NCBI RefSeq assembly: GCF_037327425.1
Contig: NZ_CP147846.1
Location: 744,001-808,000, forward strand
Direction: 5' to 3'
DNA length: 64,000 bases
Source of the DNA: Rhodococcus sovatensis
GTDB lineage: Bacteria; Actinomycetota; Actinomycetes; Mycobacteriales; Mycobacteriaceae
Shown here: piece by piece, positions 35,673 through 44,342 of the stretch
How the letters are laid out: every line of letters starts with the position of its first letter
How positions within the stretch are numbered: the first letter of the stretch is position 1
Program-made: the position numbers and the translations under genes
The notes under the pieces: generated by a model
The model's database searches: none
What the model was told of the DNA's origin: nothing
The model's input: only the letters and a program-made list of their open reading frames with translations

Positions 35673-37421
35673 ATGACCGAAGACTACACACGCAATTTTC
35701 AGCAAGTCCTCAACGCAGTCAGTTCCGTCAACCATAATCTATCGACGGTCAGTGACCAGGTGACCGAGGTGACCACACAGGTGGGGGTGGTGTCGCGGGA
35801 CCTTGCGGTCACCAGTGATGAGCTTCGAGAGCTACGCAAGGACTTCCAGGAGTACGTCCTGCAGGCAGAGCGCACAGCCAACGTTCAGCGGTCCGAGACG
35901 GTTCTCGGCAACGTCGAGGCCGCCCTCGAGCGCGAGTACGGCCATTACAAGGTGGTGCGCCGTACGTCGATCGGAACGCTTCAAGCGTTCGACCTCGGGA
36001 ACGTCAGCAACCATACTGTGCAGCAGATCAGCGAGGAGCTGATGATTCAGACTCCGCGCTACTGGCTTGCGCCTGCACTCGTGGCGCTCGCGAGTTGGTC
36101 ACGCGACGACGAGGATTTGTGCTCGCGCTCGATCGACGCAGCCTTCTCGCGTGATCCCCGCAAGACAAGCCTCTTTTTCGCGCTCACTCTACGACGCCAA
36201 GGCCGCTTGGAATCGTCGACGCGGTGGCTCAAGCACTACCTGTCGTCACTCGATCCGCACGCCCTCAGCCGCGAATTCGCAGTGATCCTGGAGGCGGCAG
36301 CACAGGACGCATTCGGTGCACACGGCCAACAGCTGATTGCGGCGCAACTCACCGAATGGAACCAGAGATTGCGCGCCGACCAGTCGGTCGTCGCCGCTCA
36401 GATCACAGCCTGGCAAAACGAAATTTCGCTGCACCGACCCACTGTGGTGGACGCCGAGTTCCCTCACCTATCCAAGATCAGCCCACAATGGGACGACGTG
36501 AAGCAGGCGCTGGAGTGCGCGGGTGCTCTCGGTTTCACGCAGGCCAAGTACGCACAGATCAAGAACTCGCCGAATGATTTGGGGTTGTCCACAATCGACC
36601 GTCTGGACGACATTCTCGAACTGTTGGTGACCGAGTTCGACGCCGAAGAACTCCCTTTCCAACGGGACGCGGTCTACCACCGCGCCGTGATCGAGCATGC
36701 TGGCGATCTCGATCGCGCCCGGCAGGAAGCCGACGCGCTCAACGTCGCACTCGAAGAGACGCTCGACGTCATATCTCTTCAGACTCAATCGGCTCTTCGG
36801 CCGGACCTGTTGGGTGTTTCGATCGGCACCCAAAAGGTTGCAATCGGAGTGTCGCGAGACGACTTTCAGCATGCTGTCGGCGCCTTCACCGCCGACTACC
36901 GGATGAAGCATCTGGACAAGGTGGAGTTGACGCTCGACCAGAACCACTCGAACTATGCGCAGACCCTCGGGTTCAAAGGCTGGAAAACCGATACCGAATT
37001 GCCCCAGGCAGAGGCGGAGAAGTCTCTGGCCGGAGTGTGGGAGTCATCGGTCGCCGAGTATCTTGAACGGGTCCGTTTCAAAGAAAGTTACTACCTCAAG
37101 GCAGGCGGAATCGCTCTCGCTCTTTCGGTTCTCGGTTTCCTGATCTTCGGTCTCGGCGGGCTTCTGGTGCTTCTCGTGTCGGGCGGCGCAGCCGGTTACA
37201 TGGTCTGGAAGAACAAGACCGACGCCGAGAAGAAGTACCAGGAAGCACTGGCGATGCGAGAGCAGGCATTTCAGTTCTCTGTCGATATCTATCGAGCGGC
37301 AGTGGCCGAGTACGTCGACACCAAACTCCTGTACTCGGATGAGGACGCGAAAGAACAACCCCTGTTGAATCTGATCGGTACGTGGCCCACGGTGGCTGGT
37401 AGACAGGAGATCTCGGCATGA
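35673..37421 (+). CDS. Coiled-coil, membrane-anchored protein
   Basis: A 582-residue protein from ATG 35673. Residues 5-70 (VSSVNHNLSTVSDQVTEV and onward) form a heptad-rich coiled coil. The middle is a helical domain of about 380 residues. Near residues 470-510 two hydrophobic stretches, YLKAGGIALALSVLGFLIFG and GLLVLLVSGGAAGYMVW, form a membrane hairpin, followed by a charged helix (NKTDAEKKYQEALAMRE). The plan recalls membrane-remodelling or pore-forming effectors, but no GTPase motif is present. It overlaps the next gene in ATGA. Confidence 0.65.
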   Translation: MTEDYTRNFQQVLNAVSSVNHNLSTVSDQVTEVTTQVGVVSRDLAVTSDELRELRKDFQEYVLQAERTANVQRSETVLGNVEAALEREYGHYKVVRRTSIGTLQAFDLGNVSNHTVQQISEELMIQTPRYWLAPALVALASWSRDDEDLCSRSIDAAFSRDPRKTSLFFALTLRRQGRLESSTRWLKHYLSSLDPHALSREFAVILEAAAQDAFGAHGQQLIAAQLTEWNQRLRADQSVVAAQITAWQNEISLHRPTVVDAEFPHLSKISPQWDDVKQALECAGALGFTQAKYAQIKNSPNDLGLSTIDRLDDILELLVTEFDAEELPFQRDAVYHRAVIEHAGDLDRARQEADALNVALEETLDVISLQTQSALRPDLLGVSIGTQKVAIGVSRDDFQHAVGAFTADYRMKHLDKVELTLDQNHSNYAQTLGFKGWKTDTELPQAEAEKSLAGVWESSVAEYLERVRFKESYYLKAGGIALALSVLGFLIFGLGGLLVLLVSGGAAGYMVWKNKTDAEKKYQEALAMREQAFQFSVDIYRAAVAEYVDTKLLYSDEDAKEQPLLNLIGTWPTVAGRQEISA

Positions 37422-37651
37422 CGGAAACCAACGCAAGTTCTCCGATCGTTCGTCGGACGCAGCGAGCGCCTTTCGTTCCCCCGAACCCGGAACAAGCGGA
37501 CGGCCCAGCGGTGTCGCGACTATGGTCGCTCGGTGCGCGATCGTCGGGTAGAACGGAGCTTCCGCGCAATCGGAAGATCGCCGGAGATCTACCTTCATGG
37601 GATCCGACGCCACCCGGAGAAGTGCTCGTCCGCCGTGGTTCTGCTTCGTGA
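37418..37651 (+). CDS. Small Pro/Arg-rich hypothetical protein
   Basis: A 77-residue protein, MTETNASSPIVRRTQRAPF, probably disordered. It overlaps the upstream gene (ATGA at 37418) and the downstream gene (GTGA at 37648), so its position in the operon is firm although its composition gives no function. It may be a linker or binding peptide for a larger complex member. Confidence 0.55.
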   Translation: MTETNASSPIVRRTQRAPFVPPNPEQADGPAVSRLWSLGARSSGRTELPRNRKIAGDLPSWDPTPPGEVLVRRGSAS

Positions 37652-38304
37652 CAACAAGTAGTAGCGACTATGAATTGTGGGTGCGGGCACTGCGGGCATG
37701 GGCGACGGATCCAGCTCATACAGTTTTGGATTTGCCTGTCCTGACAGAATCGTCGTTGCCTCCCAGTGCATACCAGCGACTTCTCGGACATCTCAATGAA
37801 GCACTGTCCACCGCAATGACGCGTTGGTCGTCCGAATTCACCGTTCAGTGGGGTCGAGCCACAACCGAACACGACCGTGAGCGCGCAATGGTTCAGATGC
37901 GCACGAAACTCGCGCGTCGGCTGCAGCTGGCGGATCATCCATCGCTCCCTGCGGTGATCCGAGACCTCCTATCGGAAAGCGCAGCGACTGACATCCGCAA
38001 TCTGCAGCAGGAGATCGAAGACAATCTGCTCAAGAGCACCGCGAACGCGTCGAGCGACAGAAGCGTGCGAGAACGGTTGTTGAAGACAGCGAGGGCGAAT
38101 TCATTGACCGCCATCCTCGAACCCAATTTTCCGCTCGACGCGCTCTTCCATCCACAGCCTGCTGCTCCGGCCCTCGAGAGACGAGTAAAGCTGGAGGGGG
38201 ATTCAAGCGACGTCGGTTTGTCCGGGCTGCACTACACACCGAAGCGCCGGATTGTGACTATCGAGCGCACTCCGGCCGAGGAAGGTCACAGTAATGCCCA
38301 GTAA
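37648..38304 (+). CDS. Hypothetical helical protein of the TPR/AAA operon
   Basis: A 218-residue protein from GTG 37648 (VTTSSSDYELWVRAL). Long amphipathic helices dominate, for example HDRERAMVQMRTKLARRLQ and ATDIRNLQQEIEDNLL, the latter a likely coiled coil. The end, GLHYTPKRRIVTIERTPAEE, may be an extended tail that contacts the ATPase. It overlaps the AAA gene by 11 bases. No known family. Confidence 0.55.
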   Translation: MTTSSSDYELWVRALRAWATDPAHTVLDLPVLTESSLPPSAYQRLLGHLNEALSTAMTRWSSEFTVQWGRATTEHDRERAMVQMRTKLARRLQLADHPSLPAVIRDLLSESAATDIRNLQQEIEDNLLKSTANASSDRSVRERLLKTARANSLTAILEPNFPLDALFHPQPAAPALERRVKLEGDSSDVGLSGLHYTPKRRIVTIERTPAEEGHSNAQ

Positions 38305-39856
38305 GGTCGACACGGCAGACATACTCGAGCGATTTCTGAAAGCACGGGTTCCTCTCATCGTTCTGCGTACGATCGAGGGGACACGGGGCCTCGATCTCTT
38401 GAAAGGCGTTGCGTCCAAGTTTCGAGCGATGCCATTTTACTATCACTCGCGGGCAACCGGTTTGTTCGACATCACCAGCCCAACGCCTGTAATCGACGAT
38501 CGCAGCTTTGTTGGGGCGCTCGACTTCGCCACAGCAACGTTCTCCGGACGAAACAATGCCAACTTTATCCTGACGGACGTCGACGACATCGAGACTGACA
38601 GCTCGTCGGCGCGGCACTTGGCTGAGATCTCGAGACTCGCAGAGACTCATCAGGGATCGATTATCGTCATTGCCTCGGGGCCTGTCTGGTCTGGTTTGGC
38701 CAGGTTGGGAATGTCGGTCTCTCTCGACTTGCCTGATGCGAGTGAGCTGTACACCGACGTGGTCAAAGCTTACGTCGACGACCATCGTGCTGTGATGCGC
38801 ATCGAGTGGGAACACGAGGAGATGCGGCTCGCATCCGAGGCGCTCGTGGGCGTCACCGAAACCGAAGCGATCAACGCCATCACCACGATGCTTGCACGAG
38901 GATCTCTGCTCAAAGACGATCTTTCGGAGCTTTCCGTCTTCAAGGACCAGATTTTCGGTGAGCTCAGTGGAATCGAACGTGTCAAATTGAAGGACAACGA
39001 CTATCAGGTCGGGGGCCTCACAACACTCAGAGAATGGTTGACAACGCGGCGCGAACTCATTCGTGCCGACCTCAGCGGAACCCATCTGCATCCCCCGAAG
39101 GGGGTATTGCTCGTCGGCGTACCGGGGTGTGGGAAGTCGCTGAGTGCAAAAGCCATTGCCGCCGAGTGGAAACTACCGCTCTACAGGTTGGACATGGCGT
39201 CAATCCTGGGCATGTATGTCGGGGTGTCCGAAAGTCGATTGAAAGAAGCACTCGATACTGCCGACCGGATCGCACCATGCATCCTGTGGGTCGATGAAAT
39301 CGAAAAGGCGCTCGCTGGAGGAAATTCGGACTCTGGTACCACGACTCGCCTGATTGGACAATTTCTATTCTGGCTACAAGAATCCACGTCGAAGGTTTTC
39401 ATGGTGGCGACTGCCAACGATGTGTCGGCGCTTCCTCCGGAGTTGCTTCGCAAGGGTAGGTTCGACGAACTCTTCTTCGTCGATCTTCCGGACGAGCGGG
39501 ATCGCTCGGAGATTATCTGCCTCTACTTTCGCAAGTACTTGCAGGTCGAGCCCAGCGCGGAACTCTTGGCCGCTTTGGCGGAGATATCGGACGGCTTCGC
39601 CGGCTCGGACATCGAATCGGTTGTTCACGACATCGCGGCAGCGATGTTCATGCAGCATCGGGACACACCGCCCGGCGACGAATACATAAAAGACGTGTTC
39701 GCGAACGTCATGCCGTTCAGTCGAACCAACCCGGAAGAGGTGGCCGCAATCAGGGCATGGGGTCGCGATCGAGCAATACCAGCAGGCCGATCTACTCCAC
39801 TCGACGCGCGTCAAGCATCCGCGACAACGTCTCGCCGCCTAGTGATTTTGAACTGA
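38294..39856 (+). CDS. Ycf46-like AAA+ ATPase
   Basis: A 520-residue protein. The C-terminal AAA domain has Walker A GVPGCGKSLSAKAIA (about residue 275), Walker B ILWVDEIEKAL (about 330), sensor ATANDVSALPPELLRKGRFDE with the arginine region, and the family signature NDYQVGGLTTLREWL just before it. The first 240 residues form the degenerate N-terminal domain typical of Ycf46-like ATPases (FILTDVDDIE). Such enzymes remodel proteins. As last gene of a seven-gene operon it could power or control the membrane, TPR and CHAT parts. Its start overlaps the preceding gene. Confidence 0.8.
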   Translation: MPSKVDTADILERFLKARVPLIVLRTIEGTRGLDLLKGVASKFRAMPFYYHSRATGLFDITSPTPVIDDRSFVGALDFATATFSGRNNANFILTDVDDIETDSSSARHLAEISRLAETHQGSIIVIASGPVWSGLARLGMSVSLDLPDASELYTDVVKAYVDDHRAVMRIEWEHEEMRLASEALVGVTETEAINAITTMLARGSLLKDDLSELSVFKDQIFGELSGIERVKLKDNDYQVGGLTTLREWLTTRRELIRADLSGTHLHPPKGVLLVGVPGCGKSLSAKAIAAEWKLPLYRLDMASILGMYVGVSESRLKEALDTADRIAPCILWVDEIEKALAGGNSDSGTTTRLIGQFLFWLQESTSKVFMVATANDVSALPPELLRKGRFDELFFVDLPDERDRSEIICLYFRKYLQVEPSAELLAALAEISDGFAGSDIESVVHDIAAAMFMQHRDTPPGDEYIKDVFANVMPFSRTNPEEVAAIRAWGRDRAIPAGRSTPLDARQASATTSRRLVILN

Positions 39857-40077
39857 AGGGTCCCAGGCGTAGGCGTTGTCCTCGACGGGTTGGCGTTCGC
39901 CAACAGAGTGCCCAGCAAGTGCGTGGCGAGGGGTGATGATCGTGTCCGGTTCGAGAAGCGACCCGATCAGGGAATCGCCGGAGTATCAACAGCTCCAGCG
40001 AGAATTCGTCGTGACCGATGAGCCGGAGCTGAAGTCGCAGCTCTACACCGGTGCGGAACCGCTTCACTACGGCTCCA
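39857..40077. other. No gene recognised
   Basis: This stretch follows the AAA gene. A short plus-strand frame (SPEYQQLQREFVVTDEPEL) looks partly protein-like but has no start signal, and minus-strand frames are Arg-rich. With the remnant at 40078-40389 it makes a 600-base stretch without a sound gene. Confidence 0.3.
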
Positions 40078-40389
40078 CGACCAGTAGTGCGTGACCGCTG
40101 GCGTCGACCTCCGCGAGTTGCGCCACCAATTCATCGTCTTGGCACTCGGAACCCCGCGGTAGGTCGGATCGACCGATGACGCGTCGAGACCGAGTTGGCG
40201 CAGCAATGTCGACGGCGTGAGAATCGAGAAACGGTTGCGCTCAGGCCCGTGACGCTGCGGCTTGCCTGCGGCGACATCGAGAGTGCCGAACAGAATGGGG
40301 ATTTCGTTGAAACCGCAAGCTCGCGGTGCGCGACATCGACGTTGAGATGCGACATACGTGGACGGGTCGACCGTGGACAGATGCACCAT
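40078..40389 (-). pseudogene. Possible degraded gene remnant
   Basis: The minus strand reads IPILFGTLDVAAGKPQRHG, then NRFSILTPSTLLRQLGLDA. After a frame change near 40170 it reads QDDELVAQLAEVDASGHAL and LVVEP before a stop at 40078. Both halves look like real protein in different frames, so this is probably a frameshifted gene end. The family is not known to me. Confidence 0.35.
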
Positions 40390-40473
40390 GGGGACCGGCC
40401 CGGAACCGTTCCGCTCTTCCTTGCGTCTGAATCTGTAGGACCGGTTACCACGCCGGAGTAGGGGAGGACATTC

Positions 40474-40749
40474 GTGAAGATTCCATCAGATTTTCCACCG
40501 GTGCTGTATGTGCCGTGCTATCAGCACGTTTCGGATCCGTCGGACGCGCGTGTGTTACTCGACAACACACGCGATGGCAGATCCTCGCTGTTTGTCTACT
40601 CGGCGCTGGACCGCCTGTACACGTGCATGGGCAGGGACCAGCCGTGGGTCGTAATTCCGACCAGCTACTTGTCCTCGCTGAGGGATGTGGCGCCCTTCGA
40701 CCTGGTGTTGCTCGACGTTGTGGTGCCCGAGGAGGCTCGCGCATCATGA
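40474..40749 (+). CDS. SAV_915-like small protein
   Basis: A 91-residue protein from GTG 40474, preceded by GGGGAGG. VLYVPCYQHVSDPSDA, DGRSSLFVYSALDRLYTCMG and QPWVVIPTSYL match a small family of actinobacterial proteins (SAV_915/SseB-like) often found beside type VII secretion substrates. The family's role is not established. The stop overlaps the next gene (ATGA), placing it at the head of a four-gene effector locus. Confidence 0.6.
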   Translation: MKIPSDFPPVLYVPCYQHVSDPSDARVLLDNTRDGRSSLFVYSALDRLYTCMGRDQPWVVIPTSYLSSLRDVAPFDLVLLDVVVPEEARAS

Positions 40750-41030
40750 GCATCGTCGTGGATTGCGAGGAAGTACGAGTGCAGGCAGGATATGTGAACG
40801 ACGCCGCGATTCGGGTCGACGAGGTTGCGCCGTCGATACCCACTGTCGTCGACGGAGGAATTGGGACTGCCGCGATACTCGGTATCTTGGCCAATTTCGT
40901 AACCTCTGCGGGTGAGCTGGTGATCGGCCTTGCCGGGGTGAGCAGCGTACTGGACGAGTGCGCCACTCGATACGCCCAGCAAGACATCGTCGCAGCAGAC
41001 GAGATCAACGCCGCGGCGTGGGCGGAGTAG
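40746..41030 (+). CDS. EspC/WXG100-like secretion partner
   Basis: A 94-residue helical protein: MSIVVDCEEVRVQAGYVND, a Gly-rich turn at VDGGIGTAAILG, and ATRYAQQDIVAADEINAAA at the end. Size, helical hairpin and the Tyr-rich tail fit the EspC (DUF2580)/WXG100 group exported by type VII secretion, usually as a partner of a larger effector. The effector at 41034 starts four bases after its stop. There is no signal peptide, as expected. Confidence 0.6.
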   Translation: MSIVVDCEEVRVQAGYVNDAAIRVDEVAPSIPTVVDGGIGTAAILGILANFVTSAGELVIGLAGVSSVLDECATRYAQQDIVAADEINAAAWAE

Positions 41031-41033
41031 GGC

Positions 41034-42101
41034 ATGAGCATCGACACCCACATCGATGGTGATCCTGAATCCGTCCGCCAGGTCGCGCGTTTCCTACGCG
41101 ACCGGCTCGCTCCGGCCGTGGAGGAATCAGCGGACACGGTGTTCGCGGCCCGAAACAGAATCGACGGAGCGTGGGACGGGCCTGCATCCGAGAAAGCAAT
41201 CCCGAAGTTGACCGCCGGTGCCGAGGGCGCCCTGAAGATGTCGGCGGCGGCTCGGGATCACGCTCAGAAGATCGACATTTTCGCGGATGGACTGCAGAAG
41301 GCGCTGGACATGATGGCTGGCGCGCGAATCGACGCGGCCGCCGCAGGGTTGTTCGTCGTCGGCGATGTTATCGAGGAGGCTTCGTCGGGGGCTGTGGCTG
41401 TCGCCTACGGGCAAGCACTCGACACCGCCGACGCGGCGCGGACCGTCGAACGTGAGGCGGCCGGGGCGCTGGCGGGAGTCTGGACCAATCCATACGTCGA
41501 TTGGTTCTTCGTTGCAACGGAATTGGTGGACGCCGCTGCAAACTCGGTCGTCGATGTTCAGGTGAGCGCGCTGACCCAGAAGTCGGCGTGGCTGGTATCG
41601 GAATCGCGCAAGTACGTCGATCTCGCGTTGAACGCCCCTGAGGGAACGCCCGCCTCGGTGGTCTACCGCGACCTGGATTACGCGAGCACTACAGCGGCCA
41701 GAGCGGTCGATGTCGCCGAGACTGCAGAGGACCTCGCTTCGAAGTCGGAACGCGTATCGTCCCGTTTGGGTGGGGGTTTGGCAGTTGCTGGTGTTGCGTG
41801 GGACATCTACAACGGTAAGCCTGCGGGTCAGGCCATTGTGTCCGGAGGGGCGAGCTTCGCTACATCGGCCGCGGCCGGAGCGGCCATCGGAACCCTCATC
41901 CCTGCACCGGTTCTCGGAACAGTTGTCGGTGCGGGAGTAGGAGCCGTCGTCGGGATATTCACCTCCGGTGCCGTCGACACGCTCTACGAAGACGGGATCG
42001 GTAGTGCGGGGGATGCCGTCGTAGACGGTTGGGACGCGTTGTACGACACGGGTGCTTCGATCGGCGATCTAGCGACGGGAGCCTGGGATGCACTCTTCTG
42101 A
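41034..42101 (+). CDS. Type VII effector candidate with glycine-zipper tail
   Basis: A 355-residue protein. Residues 1-100 are a WXG100-like helical hairpin (RQVARFLRDRLAP, GAWDGPASEKAIPKL with the W-D-G turn). The middle is helical. Residues about 260-310 form a Gly/Ala-rich run, SFATSAAAGAAIGTLIPAP and VVGAGVGAVVGIF, a glycine-zipper pattern able to insert into membranes. Glycine-zipper type VII toxins depolarise target membranes and are blocked by membrane-bound immunity proteins. The membrane protein gene at 42088 overlaps its end, which fits that model. Confidence 0.62.
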   Translation: MSIDTHIDGDPESVRQVARFLRDRLAPAVEESADTVFAARNRIDGAWDGPASEKAIPKLTAGAEGALKMSAAARDHAQKIDIFADGLQKALDMMAGARIDAAAAGLFVVGDVIEEASSGAVAVAYGQALDTADAARTVEREAAGALAGVWTNPYVDWFFVATELVDAAANSVVDVQVSALTQKSAWLVSESRKYVDLALNAPEGTPASVVYRDLDYASTTAARAVDVAETAEDLASKSERVSSRLGGGLAVAGVAWDIYNGKPAGQAIVSGGASFATSAAAGAAIGTLIPAPVLGTVVGAGVGAVVGIFTSGAVDTLYEDGIGSAGDAVVDGWDALYDTGASIGDLATGAWDALF

Positions 42102-42870
42102 TTCCACAGTGCAACCCTATGTGCTGCAATCGAAGCCGCGGATCTGGCTGATCGTGCGGAGTGTGCTGGGTCTGGCTGTGGCCGCAGTCCTTGTGTACGG
42201 CTCTGTTCCGCTCATGTTCGAGAGCACCTGGAGGGCAGGCGGACTGGGGCTGTCGATGGCAATCTGCATCGTCACGTTTACCACGTATGCGTGGTTCAAT
42301 CGGAACTCGTCGAAAATCGGTTCGGCTGTGCTGTCCAGAGTCCGTGGATCCACCGTCCGGTACGAGCGTTGGGGATTGCTCTGGCGGTGCGTCGTCGTTG
42401 CGTCGGTCGCGTTGATGACCGCGTTCACTCTGTGGTTTCTCGTTCCGCTCTGGGCGACGTTCTATGTGTCTCTGGCTTTGCGTTCGGTTCGGAACGGTTG
42501 GGTCGAATTGGACGCTGACGGAGTGCGCCATCGCGGCTGGTCGTTCGACATGAGAGCACCGTGGGATTGCATCCGAACCGTGCAGATCGAGAATCGCACG
42601 GTTCGGACCCGGCACGGCTTTTGGTTGGTTAGGTACCAATGCGTGGTGTTGAAGCCGGAGATCGTCTTACCGGAGCCTGGACACAACACAGCGCGCCTGT
42701 GGCGAATCGAAAAGATGCCGCTTTTCGCGGTCGAGCTCGATTGCCGGCGTTTCGACGTCCACCCCGTGGTCTTGCAGGAGTGGATTGCGTTCTACCTGCA
42801 CAACCCGAAGATGCGATTCGAGCTCGGCACAGATGCGGCCGCAGAGCGGTTGGCCGCCATCGCCTTGTAA
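42088..42870 (+). CDS. Membrane protein, candidate immunity factor
   Basis: A 260-residue protein whose start lies inside the upstream effector gene (14-base overlap). Membrane segments are IWLIVRSVLGLAVAAVLVYG, GLGLSMAICIVTFTTYAWF and a long VVASVALMTAFTLWFLVPL region. The C-terminal half (VELDADGVRHRGWSFDMRA, CIRTVQIENRTVRT) is a strand-rich soluble domain resembling bacterial PH-like modules. Overlap with a putative membrane-active toxin suggests immunity; a secretion accessory is the alternative. Confidence 0.55.
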   Translation: MHSSDSTVQPYVLQSKPRIWLIVRSVLGLAVAAVLVYGSVPLMFESTWRAGGLGLSMAICIVTFTTYAWFNRNSSKIGSAVLSRVRGSTVRYERWGLLWRCVVVASVALMTAFTLWFLVPLWATFYVSLALRSVRNGWVELDADGVRHRGWSFDMRAPWDCIRTVQIENRTVRTRHGFWLVRYQCVVLKPEIVLPEPGHNTARLWRIEKMPLFAVELDCRRFDVHPVVLQEWIAFYLHNPKMRFELGTDAAAERLAAIAL

Positions 42871-42946
42871 GCCGCCTTCGCTTCTCAGCGCTGTCTCCAC
42901 AGCGTCATGTTCGGCGATCGGACTCGATACGGCGGTCAGTGCGTCC

Positions 42947-43027
42947 AACCTGTAGCTGTTGCAGCCGTGCTCGCAGGGTGCGGCAGCGGTGTGGAGGGGA
43001 GTCCCATTCGCAATCGGGCCTGGGAAT
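42947..43027 (+). pseudogene. Remnant of a DUF3558-like lipoprotein
   Basis: The frame reads VAVAAVLAGCGSGVEGSP, matching the lipobox region of the lipoproteins at 48673 and 57346 (MLAGCGGGVEGSPV, LLAGCGDGVEGSPV). It then diverges and stops within 15 codons. The rest of the gene is gone. Confidence 0.5.
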
Positions 43028-43064
43028 TCCTTCCGCATACCAAACGGTACTGAGTAAAAGCGTT

Positions 43065-43228
43065 TCATCGGCGATGTTGTTGCGCGTCGTGAATGCGTCG
43101 TATGGAGTCTCGTCGACGCTCTGGTTGCGCAACCGGTGACCGACAAACCCTTCGTGCAAAGGTCATTCGGAGTCAGTGACATGGCTGCGCAACGTGCCAT
43201 ACACCGCTTTGCCGAGCGGACCCGTTAG
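43065..43228 (+). pseudogene. Remnant of a Fic-family protein C-terminus
   Basis: The frame reads ARRECVVWSLVDALVAQPV, then FVQRSFGVSDMAAQRAIHR and FAERTR with a stop at 43226-43228. It matches the C-terminal winged-helix part of the broken Fic gene at 53945-54432, with the middle of the DNA-binding wing deleted between RAI and HRF. The Fic catalytic domain is absent. Confidence 0.55.
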
Positions 43229-43246
43229 GGGAGAGGGTAGGCGGCG

Positions 43247-44227
43247 TCAGCCGAGTGCCTCTGCGATCCTCGGAGCAAGATTGTCGATGGCATAGGGTAT
43301 CGACAGCACCGAGTTGTACGTGATTGCGCCGCGCTGGTCGATGGTCGCGGGAATGATCGCGCCGTTGCGGCCAGCAGTAGTGTTCGCGAAAGATGGGTTC
43401 TCGGCGACGATGTCGAAGTTCTCGTCGGGTCCGAGGACGAGCATGACGTCGGCGTCGAGCAGGTTCACATTCTCCGCGGACACTTCCACGTAGAAGGTGT
43501 CGCCGGTGTCTCGGCTGGTGACTTCGTCGGGGATGCGGAAACCTAGTCCTGTCAAGAATTGGCCGCGGCCGTCGCCAGGCAAGAAGCCAGCGTAGACGCC
43601 GTCGTAGGACATCACCGCGACGCCCGTCTTCCCTGCGAACTGTGGGTATTTCGCGACTGTGTCTGTGATGAGTTGATCGGTCTTCGCGTTCAGCTCTGCG
43701 CCCTCCTCAGCAACGCCGAGTGCGGCGGCGATGGTCTCGGTCGCCTGAGCGCGAGGCACAGCGTAGGCGGCAGTTCCCTGCGGTCTGGCGACGGTGGGTG
43801 CGATCTCGCTGAGCTTGGCGTACATGTCTTCGTCGAACCCAGCGGCAACGCCGAGAATCAGATCAGGTGCCAAGCCTGCGATCTGCTCGAGATTCGGCTC
43901 GGAGTCCGACTCGATGCGCGTGAGTTCGGCGTCGCCGACCAGCCCTTCTGCCCACGGTCCCAGCCCCGTCTCGTAGAAGACGAAACCGGTGTTGCCGACG
44001 GGAACCTGTCCGAGCGCCAGGACGACATCGGCGTCGGATACGCCCAATGCGACAATGCGTTCGGGCTTCTCCGGCACGGTGGTGCTGCCGAATACGTGCT
44101 CGATGGTGACAGGGAACGCGCCGGATGCCTCGGTCGTGCCCGACGTGTTTCCCTCGGGAGACGCGCACCCCGCCGCCAGCACCACGCTCACCAGCACGGC
44201 ACTCAACTTCCATGAACCAATTCGCAC
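43247..44227 (-). CDS. Iron-siderophore ABC transporter substrate-binding lipoprotein
   Basis: A 326-residue lipoprotein from GTG 44227. The signal ends VLAAGCASPEG (lipobox). The mature part has the two-lobed FecB-type domain: VPEKPERIVALGVSDAD, LEQIAGLAPDLILGV, VAVMSYDGVYAGFLPG and IPYAIDNLAPRIAEALG. It captures ferric siderophores outside the membrane for an ABC importer encoded elsewhere; no permease or ATPase gene is in the window. It is the intact paralogue of the frameshifted 20028-21007. A weak iron-box-like site lies upstream. Confidence 0.82.
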   Translation of the reverse strand: MRIGSWKLSAVLVSVVLAAGCASPEGNTSGTTEASGAFPVTIEHVFGSTTVPEKPERIVALGVSDADVVLALGQVPVGNTGFVFYETGLGPWAEGLVGDAELTRIESDSEPNLEQIAGLAPDLILGVAAGFDEDMYAKLSEIAPTVARPQGTAAYAVPRAQATETIAAALGVAEEGAELNAKTDQLITDTVAKYPQFAGKTGVAVMSYDGVYAGFLPGDGRGQFLTGLGFRIPDEVTSRDTGDTFYVEVSAENVNLLDADVMLVLGPDENFDIVAENPSFANTTAGRNGAIIPATIDQRGAITYNSVLSIPYAIDNLAPRIAEALG

Positions 44228-44254
44228 GGTCTTCTCCAGACTTTCAGTCGCAGG

Positions 44255-44267
44255 AAGGCAACCCTAA
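44255..44267 (-). promoter_or_regulatory. Possible iron-box-like site
   Basis: TTAGGGTTGCCTT on the minus strand, about 30 bases before the lipoprotein gene, shares the GGTTTGCCT-like core seen before the paralogue at 21007. The match to the DtxR/IdeR consensus is partial. Confidence 0.3.
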
Positions 44268-44342
44268 CTACAGGTCGAGAATTGTGCAAAACGGGTTTCC
44301 GTGGGAGTAGACAAGGACGCGGCTCCGATATCGTGGTCGACG

